Assembly (NCBI RefSeq): GCF_009602705.1
Contig: NZ_VSWH01000001.1
Coordinates: 4,637,001 to 4,701,000, forward strand
Reading direction: 5' to 3'
DNA: 64,000 bases
Source of the DNA: Chryseobacterium vaccae
Lineage (GTDB): Bacteria > Bacteroidota > Bacteroidia > Flavobacteriales > Weeksellaceae
Below the pieces are notes generated by a model, which worked only from the letters and a program-made list of their open reading frames with translations, had not been told where the DNA came from and ran no database searches. Made by a program: the position numbers and the translations under genes. Of the stretch, positions 52,233-60,927 are shown piece after piece (within the stretch, counting starts at the first letter, position 1; each line of letters opens with the position of its first letter).

Positions 52233-54863
52233 TTAGAACGTATATCCTACAGTCAGGTTAAAGTTTATTCCTCTGAAATAATCCGTATAGGTATTGGTTC
52301 CGTTGGTTTCTACATTATAGTAGCTTTTATCTCCTAAAAGAATTCTGTATCTGTTATTTAAAATATTTCGAACTCCGGCTTTTACGTTCCAGTTTTTAGT
52401 AAGTTGCTCCTGATATACGAAATCCAGCTGATGGAAAGGTTTTTCGTAGAAATTATCTGAACCGGAAGTCCCTACAGCGTAGATCTTAGATCCTGAAACA
52501 TTGTATACCAGGGATAATGTTCTGCTTAAATTATTCTTGGTTTTGGTTTCGTATTTTAAGTCTGCGTTGATGGTGTAAGGTGAAGCTCCCTGAAGTCCTC
52601 TTTTACGTAGTTTTCCCGTATAAAAGCTAGGGTTAGGTTGTTCCAGCTTTAGCTGCTCTTCGCTTCTTTCAACATTGGTATACATAAAAGTAGCATTAGC
52701 ACCTAATGTGAACTTGTCTAAAGATTCAGAAATTCTTCCCAAACTCATGATTCCTTCTAATTCGATACCAGCCAGCTCAGCTTTTTTAGCGTTGTAAAAC
52801 GTAACGGTTACCCCATTGGCATCCCCAGAAGAAACAAAAGATCTTTCGATAGCGTTGTTAATTCTTTTAGCAAATAAGTTCACAGCGAACATTTCTTTGT
52901 TGGTTGGGAAATATTCCCATTTCAAATCAAAGTTATAGTTATCACTTAATTTAATGTCCGGATTACCTTTGATCGTCTCGTTATCTGGATTGATGTATGA
53001 AATTTCCATTGTTTCAATTAATACAGGACGGGTAACAGTCTTACTGAATGAAAATCTTAGGTTATTCTTATTGTTAAGAGCCTTTTTAACAGCTAGGGAA
53101 GGGAGAAATAGATTTCTTTCCTTGTCCAGATTTGTTTTTTTCTCAGCTCCCTGCTCAGAAAAACGGATTAACGTCATATCATTTTCATATCTTCCCCCAA
53201 TAAGGATATCCCATGTTTCAGAAGGCTTGTAATTGAAATTAATATATCCGGCATTAACAAACTGATACATGCTTGTAAAGAAGTTGGACGCATCCGTTTC
53301 TTCCTGGAAGAAGAATCTGTTATTGGCAAGATCCTGATCAAATTTAGCCTGTGGAGAATTTTTATCGATGATAAAACTTTGTCCTGCTGTACCATTAGGT
53401 TTTCCGAAAATGAATCGGTATGATGTTTTTCTAAGATCTGCAAAGCCATTATATCCAATGGATAACTGCATCGGGAAATCTTTTTTATCTCCTTTTTCCC
53501 CTAAAAATACAGAGTACTCTCCGTAAGCGGAACCATAGAATCTTGAATTTACATCAAGGTACTGACGGATAATATTGTTTCCTCCATATGCCAGAAGCAG
53601 CTGGTTGTCAGGAAGCATATTTCCGTTTGAATCCAGACGGCTTCCTTCAAGAATCTTTCTGTCAGGCTGCTGATAGTTATTAATTACATAACTTCCTCCT
53701 GCTTTTACCTGATGTCTTTCTCCTATTTTTTGTGAGCCTGTCAGCTGAATGTTAAGGAATCTAGATAAATCCTGTTGGTTAGTACGGAAGAATCCAATAT
53801 CTTTATTTTGAACCTGGTTATTTTTATATCCGTAATAATCTTCAATAATATTATTAACGTTCTGAAGGTACATCGCATTTAAATTAATAACCGTACCTTT
53901 ATTTTTATATCCTAGTCCTAATAAAGCGGATGATTCTATCTGATAATTATACTGCTTTCTTTGTAATTCGTTGTTCAGGTTAATTACCCCTCCAAAATCT
54001 TTAAACTGGTTTTTTGCTCCTTCTTTATACGAATATTCCGAACTTTGATTTAATGAAAATAAGAACCCAAGATTCCCATTTTCTCCGGCTTTCATTTTTT
54101 GAACAGTGGTGAATCCGATATTAGTATTAGGTAAAGATTTCACATTATCTACATTCCAGCTGTCTTTAAACTGAGATAATGATTCACTTCCTGAAAATCT
54201 GTAATTGCTTGGCCTTGAATCTCTGATCGCTGATGGTAACTTTTTATCCCTTGAATTCAATCCAAGATAGCCCGTAAACCCGTCTGCTCCTTCTGAAACT
54301 TTAAACCCGTCTCTGAAAGTACTTACAGTATTAACACCAATCCCGAATTCAATTTTTGAAAAAGGCTTATCAATCGTCAATGTTTCAATATCAAAAGTAG
54401 CACCTGCGAAATCTCCGTAAAGGTTGGAGTTGAAGGTTTTGTAGATATTTAATTTACCTACTACATCCGTTGGAAACTGCTTTAAAGCAATAATCTTCTG
54501 GAATGGGTTGTTGGAAGGAGAGCCCAGACCGTTGATCAACAGGTAATTGTAACGCTCTTCAAGACCTCTTACGAAAAGACCTCTTCCTTCTACCGTAGTG
54601 ATTCCTGTTACCTTTGTAAGTCCCTGCTCTACGTTGGAGATCCCTTTTCTGGAAATCTCTTCAGCACTTACAGCCTGCTTTTGAATAATCGCTTTTTTCT
54701 GCTCTCCTAATACGGCAGTTTCAGTTTTCTTGTTACTGCTTCCTTGGATTACTACGCCTTCAATTTTTTTCTCCTTACTGATGGTATCCTGCTTCGTTTC
54801 CTGTGCATAAAATACAGATCCGGATAAAAATAAGACTGCAATGCTAAGTTTATTAATTTTCAT
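52233..54863 (-). CDS. TonB-dependent outer-membrane receptor
   Basis: An 876-residue outer-membrane receptor with a signal ending SVFYAQ, a plug domain from about residue 60 (ISRKGISNVEQGLTKVTGITTV, VRGLEERYNYLLINGLGSPS) and a 22-strand type barrel ending in aromatic TVGYTF. No carboxypeptidase-like SusC domain precedes the plug. Substrate is unknown. It is divergent from the PhoB-like regulator; the intergenic region is short, so control by that system is possible. Confidence 0.93.
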   Translation of the reverse strand: MKINKLSIAVLFLSGSVFYAQETKQDTISKEKKIEGVVIQGSSNKKTETAVLGEQKKAIIQKQAVSAEEISRKGISNVEQGLTKVTGITTVEGRGLFVRGLEERYNYLLINGLGSPSNNPFQKIIALKQFPTDVVGKLNIYKTFNSNLYGDFAGATFDIETLTIDKPFSKIEFGIGVNTVSTFRDGFKVSEGADGFTGYLGLNSRDKKLPSAIRDSRPSNYRFSGSESLSQFKDSWNVDNVKSLPNTNIGFTTVQKMKAGENGNLGFLFSLNQSSEYSYKEGAKNQFKDFGGVINLNNELQRKQYNYQIESSALLGLGYKNKGTVINLNAMYLQNVNNIIEDYYGYKNNQVQNKDIGFFRTNQQDLSRFLNIQLTGSQKIGERHQVKAGGSYVINNYQQPDRKILEGSRLDSNGNMLPDNQLLLAYGGNNIIRQYLDVNSRFYGSAYGEYSVFLGEKGDKKDFPMQLSIGYNGFADLRKTSYRFIFGKPNGTAGQSFIIDKNSPQAKFDQDLANNRFFFQEETDASNFFTSMYQFVNAGYINFNYKPSETWDILIGGRYENDMTLIRFSEQGAEKKTNLDKERNLFLPSLAVKKALNNKNNLRFSFSKTVTRPVLIETMEISYINPDNETIKGNPDIKLSDNYNFDLKWEYFPTNKEMFAVNLFAKRINNAIERSFVSSGDANGVTVTFYNAKKAELAGIELEGIMSLGRISESLDKFTLGANATFMYTNVERSEEQLKLEQPNPSFYTGKLRKRGLQGASPYTINADLKYETKTKNNLSRTLSLVYNVSGSKIYAVGTSGSDNFYEKPFHQLDFVYQEQLTKNWNVKAGVRNILNNRYRILLGDKSYYNVETNGTNTYTDYFRGINFNLTVGYTF

Positions 54864-55034
54864 TATTTACTTACTTTATTTACTAGATTCTTTCGGTGCA
54901 AAGGAATAAAAGTTTGATGGCGTAAGTGGTTTAGTAAAATTTAATTTTTTTTTAACTAAACATTAATAAATAGGCATTATTGTTAACTTTATGTGAACGA
55001 TAAAGGATTCGTTCATCTGTGCTTTAAAATTTAT

Positions 55035-55042
55035 TAACTTTG
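55035..55042 (+). promoter_or_regulatory. -7 promoter box of phoB-like gene
   Basis: TAACTTTG, matching TAnnTTTG, ends 18 bases before ATG 55061 and overlaps the longer in-frame extension, so the shorter start is real. Confidence 0.65.
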
Positions 55043-55060
55043 AATCAGCAAAAATTTAAA

Positions 55061-55738
55061 ATGAACCAAAAGAAAATCCTTTTAATAGACGACGAACTGG
55101 ATATTTTAGAGATTCTGTCTTACAACCTGGAAAAGGAAGGCTACGACATCCACACAGCTACCAACGGAAACGAAGGAATAGAAAAAGCCAAAGAAATTAT
55201 CCCTGATCTTATCTTATTAGATGTAATGATGCCGGAAAAAGATGGGATTGAGACCTGTCAGGAACTTCGTAAAGTGAAAGAACTTCAGAAAACACTGATT
55301 GTTTTTCTTTCCGCAAGAAGTGAAGAATTTTCTCAGTTAGCCGGTTTTCAGGCAGGAGCTAATGATTACGTTGTAAAACTAATCAAACCGAAGATCCTTA
55401 TTTCAAAAGTTAACGCATTACTGCAGCTGACTTCCCAGGTTTCTGACAACGCTAAACTTATCGAGATTGGCGACCTTGTGATTGACAAGGATAACTTCAG
55501 AGTTTCCAAAAGCGGACAGCAGTTTCTTCTTCCTAAAAAAGAATTCGATCTGCTTTATCTGTTAGCTTCAAACACGGAAAAAGTCTTTAAAAGAGAAGAA
55601 ATCCTTGAAAAAGTCTGGGGAAATGATGTAATCGTAGGTGAAAGAACCATAGATGTTCACATCAGAAGACTGAGAGAAAAACTGGGAATCAATACCATTC
55701 AGACCCTGAAAGGAATTGGCTATAAACTTATCGTTTAA
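55061..55738 (+). CDS. OmpR/PhoB-type response regulator
   Basis: A 225-residue cytosolic two-component regulator. The receiver has DD at residues 10-11, phosphoacceptor D54 in LILLDVMMPEKDG, and K106. Residue 107 after the lysine is Leu, where Pro is usual (VVKLIKP). The C-terminal winged helix-turn-helix runs from about residue 130 to 225, with VGERTIDVHIRRLREKLG. It is directly before a histidine kinase, its likely partner. Confidence 0.93.
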   Translation: MNQKKILLIDDELDILEILSYNLEKEGYDIHTATNGNEGIEKAKEIIPDLILLDVMMPEKDGIETCQELRKVKELQKTLIVFLSARSEEFSQLAGFQAGANDYVVKLIKPKILISKVNALLQLTSQVSDNAKLIEIGDLVIDKDNFRVSKSGQQFLLPKKEFDLLYLLASNTEKVFKREEILEKVWGNDVIVGERTIDVHIRRLREKLGINTIQTLKGIGYKLIV

Positions 55739-55785
55739 CGGCTTAAAATTTCTAAATTTATACCAACCTTAAAAATTTTGTAAAA

Positions 55786-56817
55786 TTGAAATTTTACAGA
55801 CTTACACTCGTCGCCTCGTGTCTTCTGACACTGGTGATGTTTCTTTTAGTAATCATCTTTGATTCGCTGAAGGACCTCTATTACCAGACACCGTTTTTTA
55901 AAATCGGACTTTTTATCTGTGTTCTCCTCATCTTTATGATCAATTATGTAGTTCTTGAACTCCTGTTCAATTACTACGGTAAAAAGCAGGTCCGCGGACT
56001 TTCTGAACTCCTTCCGCAGGAAATTGTTCATGATAATGATGAAAATATTACCATTAAAGAGCTCGGAGAAAGGTTTTCGGATCTCAATCAGCAGCAGGTA
56101 ACGGAAATTGATATGATGAAGGAAATGGAAAGCTACCGTAAAGAATACATCGGCAACGTTTCCCATGAACTTAAAACTCCACTGTTTTCCATTCAGGGGT
56201 ACGTGGAAACCTTAAGAGACGGCGGTGTGGATAATCTTACCATCCGTGATAAATATCTGGAAAGAATTGATAAATCCGTAGAAAGGCTTATTGCTATTGT
56301 TACAGATCTTGATATGATCAACAGGCTTGAAGCAGGGGAGATCAACCTTACAGTTTCTACATTTGATGTCAATCTCCTGATCAAGGAAATTTTTGATCTT
56401 CTTGAATTTGAAGCGGAGAAGCATACTACCACATTGCAGATTCAGACCTTACATCCGCAGATTTTTGTAGATGCTGACAAACAGAAAATATCGCAGGTTT
56501 TCATCAATTTAATTTCAAATGCCATTCATTATGCCAACAGACAGGAAGCAAGAGTAGTGGTAAAAACAAGTGTTCTGAAAAACAAGGTTCTTATTGAAGT
56601 TATTGATAATGGGATGGGAATAAAATCAGAGATTCTCCCCAGAATTTTTGAAAGATTCTACAGAGTAGAAACCAGCAGAAGCAGAAGGGAAGGCGGTTCC
56701 GGCCTGGGATTGGCGATTGTAAAGCATATTCTTGAGGCTCATAGTGAAAATATTACCGTAGAAAGTGTGTACCTTGAAGGAACCAAGTTCAGTTTTATGC
56801 TCGAGAAAAGTAAATAA
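55786..56817 (+). CDS. PhoR-type sensor histidine kinase
   Basis: A 343-residue membrane kinase starting at TTG. Two hydrophobic helices fall near residues 8-26 and 40-60 with little periplasmic sequence between. The H box is NVSHELKTPL with H127, followed by NLISNAIHYA (N box), DNGMGI (G1), FERFYRV (F) and GSGLGLAIVKHI (G2). The short outer loop suggests it is not a large ligand sensor, as with PhoR. It follows the response regulator by 47 bases. Confidence 0.93.
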   Translation: MKFYRLTLVASCLLTLVMFLLVIIFDSLKDLYYQTPFFKIGLFICVLLIFMINYVVLELLFNYYGKKQVRGLSELLPQEIVHDNDENITIKELGERFSDLNQQQVTEIDMMKEMESYRKEYIGNVSHELKTPLFSIQGYVETLRDGGVDNLTIRDKYLERIDKSVERLIAIVTDLDMINRLEAGEINLTVSTFDVNLLIKEIFDLLEFEAEKHTTTLQIQTLHPQIFVDADKQKISQVFINLISNAIHYANRQEARVVVKTSVLKNKVLIEVIDNGMGIKSEILPRIFERFYRVETSRSRREGGSGLGLAIVKHILEAHSENITVESVYLEGTKFSFMLEKSK

Positions 56818-56870
56818 TCCGGTCAAAATGTAAGAAAAAAAAATATTTTAAAAAATCCTGAAATATTTTT

Positions 56871-56898
56871 TTGTCACATGTCATTTATTATATATTTG
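56871..56898 (+). promoter_or_regulatory. -33/-7 promoter of acidic-protein gene
   Basis: TTG at 56871-56873 and TATATTTG at 56891-56898 are separated by 17 bases, matching the Bacteroidota consensus. The start codon lies 54 bases further on. Confidence 0.6.
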
Positions 56899-56952
56899 CA
56901 ACAGAGATTTATCATAATAATTAAGGCAAAAAAAGTAATTTAAGAAACTGAT

Positions 56953-57549
56953 ATGGTTTACAAGATCCGCGTAATATTAGATGCGAAAGAAGATGTTTTC
57001 CGAGATATTGAAGTTAAAGGAAAACAATCACTATGGAACTTACATTTGGGAATTAAAAGTGCGTTCAATCTGCAGGGAGACGAGCTTTCTACTTTTAATC
57101 TTTTGGAAGATGACGGAACAATAGTAAAAAGTGTACCGTTGGAAGATATGAGTGACGATGGTGATGGCGAAATCATGTCGGATGTATACATCGATGAGGC
57201 TTTCCAAAATGCAGGTGACAAAGCACAGTTCCAATATGGACTTCTTGATCTCTGGGAGTTCTTCTGTGAATTAATTGAAATTATTGACGAGAAAAAAGGA
57301 GTTACCTATCCTATTACAGTTTATAGATTCGGAAATGTTCCTTTAAAGGCACCTAGCAAAAGTGGAAATGGAGGAAGCTCCAAAAAGAAATCAGCAATGC
57401 CTTTAATGGATGATGATTTTGGTTTTGAAGACGATTTCGGAGGAAGTGGAAACTTCGAAGATGAAGACGACAGCTTCGATGACGAAGAAGAAGATGACTA
57501 CAACGATGATGTTTTCGATGATGAGGATGACAACGATGACGAGAGATAA
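56953..57549 (+). CDS. pRiA4b ORF-3-like protein with acidic tail
   Basis: A 198-residue cytosolic protein. The first ~125 residues resemble the plasmid pRiA4b ORF-3/IS1096-passenger family (VYKIRVILDAKEDVFRDIEVKG and LLDLWEFFCELIEIID). The last ~55 residues are almost all Asp, Glu, Gly and Phe and are probably disordered. The family name comes from mobile elements, but no transposase is here. Function is unknown. Confidence 0.75.
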   Translation: MVYKIRVILDAKEDVFRDIEVKGKQSLWNLHLGIKSAFNLQGDELSTFNLLEDDGTIVKSVPLEDMSDDGDGEIMSDVYIDEAFQNAGDKAQFQYGLLDLWEFFCELIEIIDEKKGVTYPITVYRFGNVPLKAPSKSGNGGSSKKKSAMPLMDDDFGFEDDFGGSGNFEDEDDSFDDEEEDDYNDDVFDDEDDNDDER

Positions 57550-57567
57550 CATCTGAATACAATATAA

Positions 57568-57597
57568 GACCCCGGATCAATAATCCGGGGTTTTTTG
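57568..57597 (+). terminator. Terminator of acidic-protein gene
   Basis: ACCCCGGAT/ATCCGGGGT stem, CAATA-type loop and a T run, 20 bases after the stop. Confidence 0.85.
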
Positions 57598-57637
57598 TTG
57601 AAAGCAGAACTTGTTTTATCTCGTTCTGTATGATCGA

Positions 57638-57670
57638 AAACCTGACAGGTCTCAAAGACCTGTCAGGTTT
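57638..57670. repeat. Perfect 14-bp inverted repeat
   Basis: AAACCTGACAGGTC and GACCTGTCAGGTTT are exact inverse copies with a TCAAA loop. There is no T run, so it is unlikely to be a terminator. The same hairpin core recurs as a dispersed repeat in Bacteroidota genomes, from memory. Confidence 0.7.
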
Positions 57671-57766
57671 AATAAAAAACTCCCAACCTTATCATTTTAA
57701 TTCCCTTAGACTGAATTTCTCCTTCGGCTCTTTTGGTTTTTCCTCTTCTCTCAAAAAAACATTCCT

Positions 57767-57774
57767 TACTTTTG
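57767..57774 (+). promoter_or_regulatory. -7 promoter box of GH13 gene
   Basis: TACTTTTG, matching TAnnTTTG, 14 bases before ATG 57789. It lies in the upstream extension and supports the downstream start. Confidence 0.6.
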
Positions 57775-57788
57775 CTAAAATTAGATTA

Positions 57789-59135
57789 ATGAAAAAATTA
57801 ATTTTATTCGCAATCATTGGTCTGGGAATTGTTTCCTGTACCACCCAAAATACAAAAAATACTATGGATCTGCCCAAAGAATGGAAGCATACAACCAATA
57901 TCTACGAAGTAAACATAAGACAATATACCAAAGAAGGAACTTTCAAAGCATTTGAAAAAGAAATGCCCCGCCTGAAGAATATGGGGGTGAAAACACTTTG
58001 GTTTATGCCCATAACTCCTATTGCCCAGCAGAATAAAAAAGGAAGCATGGGAAGTCCTTATGCAGCGTCAGACTATACTTCCATTAATCCGGAATTCGGA
58101 ACTCTGGACGATTTTAAACATATGGTAAATGAAGCACACAGATTAGGATTTAAAGTAATCATAGACTGGGTAGCCAACCACACGGGATGGGATCATGTAT
58201 GGACCAAAACGCATCCTGAATTTTATCTGAAAGATCCGGACGGTAAATTCCATATCGCTTCCGGAATGGATGATATCATTGAACTGGATTACAAAAACCA
58301 GGAAATGCGCCAGGCCATGATTGATGCCATGAAATTCTGGGTAAAAGAAACCAATATCGATGGCTTCAGATGTGATCTTGCTTCATGGGTAGAGGTAGAT
58401 TTCTGGGAACAGGCCCGCCCTGAAGTAGAAAAATTAAAACCTCTTTTCTGGCTGGGAGAATTTGATGAATTAGAAAGCCCTGAATATGGGAAAGTATTTG
58501 ATGCCAGCTACTCATGGAAATGGATGCACAAATCAGCAGATTATTATAAGAAAAATGAACCGCTTCAGGGGCTTAAAGATCTGTTGGTTCAGTATTCCAA
58601 TATCGGAGATAACTCAATGAGAGCATGGTTTACCAGCAATCATGATGAAAACTCATGGAACGGAACAGAATATGAAAAATATGGAGTAATCACCAAACCG
58701 ATGGCTGTTTTCTCAGCTACATGGAATGGGGTTCCTCTGCTGTATTCCGGACAGGAACTTCCCAACATGAAAAGGCTGGAGTTTTTTGAAAAAGACGTGA
58801 TCAAATGGACCAATACTTATCAGGTATCTGATTTTTATAAAACTTTGCTGGAACTGAAAACTTCCAACCCGGCTTTAAGAGGTGGAGATACCCAGGTAAC
58901 AACCTATCTTCTGAATACTACAGCCAACGATAAGATCCTCGCCTATGTAAGAAAGAATGGGAAAGATGAAGTTCTCGTAGTTTTGAATATGTCCAAAGAG
59001 CCTGTAAATTTCACCATTGAAGACGGAAACCTGTCGGGAACTTTCAAAAATGTCTTTGACAGATCCAAAAGAAACTTTGACACTGGAAAAGACTTCAGCT
59101 TCAAAGTTTCTGATTATGCGGTTTTTGAAAAATAA
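57789..59135 (+). CDS. Alpha-amylase family GH13 lipoprotein
   Basis: A 448-residue predicted lipoprotein (lipobox IVSC near residue 16). The four GH13 regions are recognised: VIIDWVANHTG, IDGFRCDLASWV with the nucleophile Asp, LGEFDE with the general acid/base Glu, and FTSNHDENSWNG with the third catalytic Asp. It probably cleaves alpha-1,4-glucans at the cell surface. No SusC/SusD genes adjoin it, unlike a classical starch locus. Start ATG 57789 follows the promoter box. Confidence 0.93.
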   Translation: MKKLILFAIIGLGIVSCTTQNTKNTMDLPKEWKHTTNIYEVNIRQYTKEGTFKAFEKEMPRLKNMGVKTLWFMPITPIAQQNKKGSMGSPYAASDYTSINPEFGTLDDFKHMVNEAHRLGFKVIIDWVANHTGWDHVWTKTHPEFYLKDPDGKFHIASGMDDIIELDYKNQEMRQAMIDAMKFWVKETNIDGFRCDLASWVEVDFWEQARPEVEKLKPLFWLGEFDELESPEYGKVFDASYSWKWMHKSADYYKKNEPLQGLKDLLVQYSNIGDNSMRAWFTSNHDENSWNGTEYEKYGVITKPMAVFSATWNGVPLLYSGQELPNMKRLEFFEKDVIKWTNTYQVSDFYKTLLELKTSNPALRGGDTQVTTYLLNTTANDKILAYVRKNGKDEVLVVLNMSKEPVNFTIEDGNLSGTFKNVFDRSKRNFDTGKDFSFKVSDYAVFEK

Positions 59136-59217
59136 TATTTTCTGAGAATCGTTAATTCTCAGATATAGTAGTAACTCTTATAAATTTCTCTCTTTTTCAG
59201 AGAAGATAAAAGCTTTC

Positions 59218-59658
59218 ATGAACAAACAAGACCTACTAAATATTCTTACAAAAAAGATTACAGATAAGATCATACATTTTGAAAGTCTGATCGCCGAAAC
59301 CCGTGCCTCCAATAATGATACTAAAAGTTCTATGGGAGATAAATATGAAACCGGACGTGAAATGCTTCAGCAGGAGATCAATAATCTTCAGCGGCAGCTT
59401 AATGAAACCCTGAGTCAGCAAGCTGTAGTTCAGAAGATATCATGCGAGCCGATGGATAAAGTAAAGAACGGAGCTTTAGTGAAAACTGATAAAGGATTAT
59501 TTTATATTACAGTATCCGCAGGTGAAATTGTTTTTGAGAAACAAAAGATCATGACGGTTTCAGCAGAATCACCCCTTGTAAAAGCAATGTACGGGAAGAA
59601 GAAAAGAGAGGTTTTTACGGTGAATAACATCAGTCAGACCATTGGAGAGATCTGGTGA
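59218..59658 (+). CDS. GreA/GreB-like protein
   Basis: A 146-residue cytosolic protein with an N-terminal coiled-coil (TGREMLQQEINNLQRQLNE) and a C-terminal FKBP-like segment with the Gre pattern VSAESPLVKAMYGKKKREVFTV. It is shorter than GreA, and the acidic tip needed for RNA cleavage is not obvious. Databases often label such Bacteroidota proteins 3-oxoacyl-ACP synthase, which is not supported by the sequence. The true role is uncertain. Confidence 0.7.
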   Translation: MNKQDLLNILTKKITDKIIHFESLIAETRASNNDTKSSMGDKYETGREMLQQEINNLQRQLNETLSQQAVVQKISCEPMDKVKNGALVKTDKGLFYITVSAGEIVFEKQKIMTVSAESPLVKAMYGKKKREVFTVNNISQTIGEIW

Positions 59659-59756
59659 TCTTGATAAAAAAGACTCTTATATTTCAATCTTCTGATTCTT
59701 TTTAGCCTAACTGAACAACAGTCATTTAATAGAAAAATAATATCGTTTCTATACAG

Positions 59757-59785
59757 GGCATTCATGAAAGTGAATGCCTTTTTAA
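59757..59785 (+). terminator. Terminator of GreA/B-like gene
   Basis: GGCATTCA/TGAATGCC stem with a 6-base loop, then a T run, about 100 bases after the stop. Confidence 0.75.
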
Positions 59786-59808
59786 TAGTTTTTTAGGGAA
59801 GTTTTTTC

Positions 59809-59816
59809 TAAATTTG
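59809..59816 (+). promoter_or_regulatory. -7 promoter box of thyA
   Basis: TAAATTTG, matching TAnnTTTG, 21 bases before ATG 59838. Confidence 0.65.
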
Positions 59817-59837
59817 GACCATAAAAATCGCTTTCAA

Positions 59838-60632
59838 ATGCAAAATTATTTAGACCTTTTACAGCATATTTTAGACAATGGAACAGACAAAACCGATAGA
59901 ACCGGAACCGGAACCAGAAGTGTTTTCGGATATCAGCTAAGGTATGATCTGTCAAAAGGTTTTCCTTTGGTAACCACCAAAAAAGTGCATCTGAAATCAA
60001 TTATTTATGAACTGCTTTGGTTCCTGAAAGGAGATACCAATATCAAATACCTGAATGATAATGGAGTTTCTATCTGGGATGAATGGGCCGACGAAAACGG
60101 TAATTTAGGACCTGTGTATGGAGCACAGTGGAGAAGCTGGCAGGGAGCAGATGGGAAAATTGTAGACCAGATCACAGAAGTGATCGATCAGATCAAGAAA
60201 AATCCGGATTCCCGCAGGCTGATCGTTTCCGCATGGAATACTGCTGAAATCCCAAATATGGCATTGGCACCTTGTCATGCATTGTTCCAGTTTTATGTAG
60301 CAGACGGAAAATTATCGCTGCAGCTGTATCAGAGAAGTGCCGATGTTTTTCTGGGTGTACCGTTCAATATTGCAAGTTATGCATTGCTTCTGATGATGGT
60401 GGCACAGGTATGTGACCTGGAAGTAGGCGATTATGTGCACAGCTTCGGTGATGTGCATATTTATAATAATCATTTTGAACAGGTGAACAGACAGCTTTCA
60501 AGAGAGCCAAGGCCACTTCCGGTAATGAAACTAAATTCAGAGATCAAAGATATTTTTGGATTTGATTTCGAAGATTTTACATTGGAAAACTATGATCCGC
60601 ATCCCGGCATTAAAGCTCCTGTGGCTATATAA
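59838..60632 (+). CDS. thyA: Thymidylate synthase
   Basis: Makes dTMP from dUMP with methylene-tetrahydrofolate in the cytosol. The protein is 264 residues, the same as the E. coli enzyme. The catalytic cysteine is C146 in [11 protein letters not shown], and [21 protein letters not shown] and the C-terminal KAPVAI are conserved. No dihydrofolate reductase gene adjoins it in this window. Start is ATG 59838, just after the promoter box. Confidence 0.98.
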   Translation: MQNYLDLLQHILDNGTDKTDRTGTGTRSVFGYQLRYDLSKGFPLVTTKKVHLKSIIYELLWFLKGDTNIKYLNDNGVSIWDEWADENGNLGPVYGAQWRSWQGADGKIVDQITEVIDQIKKNPDSRRLIVSAWNTAEIPNMALAPCHALFQFYVADGKLSLQLYQRSADVFLGVPFNIASYALLLMMVAQVCDLEVGDYVHSFGDVHIYNNHFEQVNRQLSREPRPLPVMKLNSEIKDIFGFDFEDFTLENYDPHPGIKAPVAI

Positions 60633-60637
60633 TAATC

Positions 60638-60667
60638 AGTTCCGGAACTCCCGGAACTTTTTTTTGA
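60638..60667 (+). terminator. Terminator of thyA
   Basis: AGTTCCGG/CCGGAACT stem with a 5-base loop and a T run, just after the stop. Confidence 0.85.
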
Positions 60668-60927
60668 CGCTATTTTAACTAAAAAATAAAGAAAAGCAGC
60701 CCACAGATGAAGTCTGTCAAACCGCCAGCTTCATCGGATCAACGCAGTTGATTGCACTCTTTGCTCCCTAAAATTAACATTGCCTATAAATCATTCTTTG
60801 CGTCTATAAAAACAGCATAAAGTATGAAGGTTATTTATTTCTCATTTTATACCATCAAATGCTTCTTTCAAGGGCTTTAACTGTAACAATAGCCTTATAT
60901 TAGCTACTGATTAATAAAATTAATAGT

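Noticed and set aside
57630..57788. N-terminal extension of the GH13 gene
   Set aside because: It spans a perfect inverted repeat and the promoter box; the lipoprotein signal starts at 57789.
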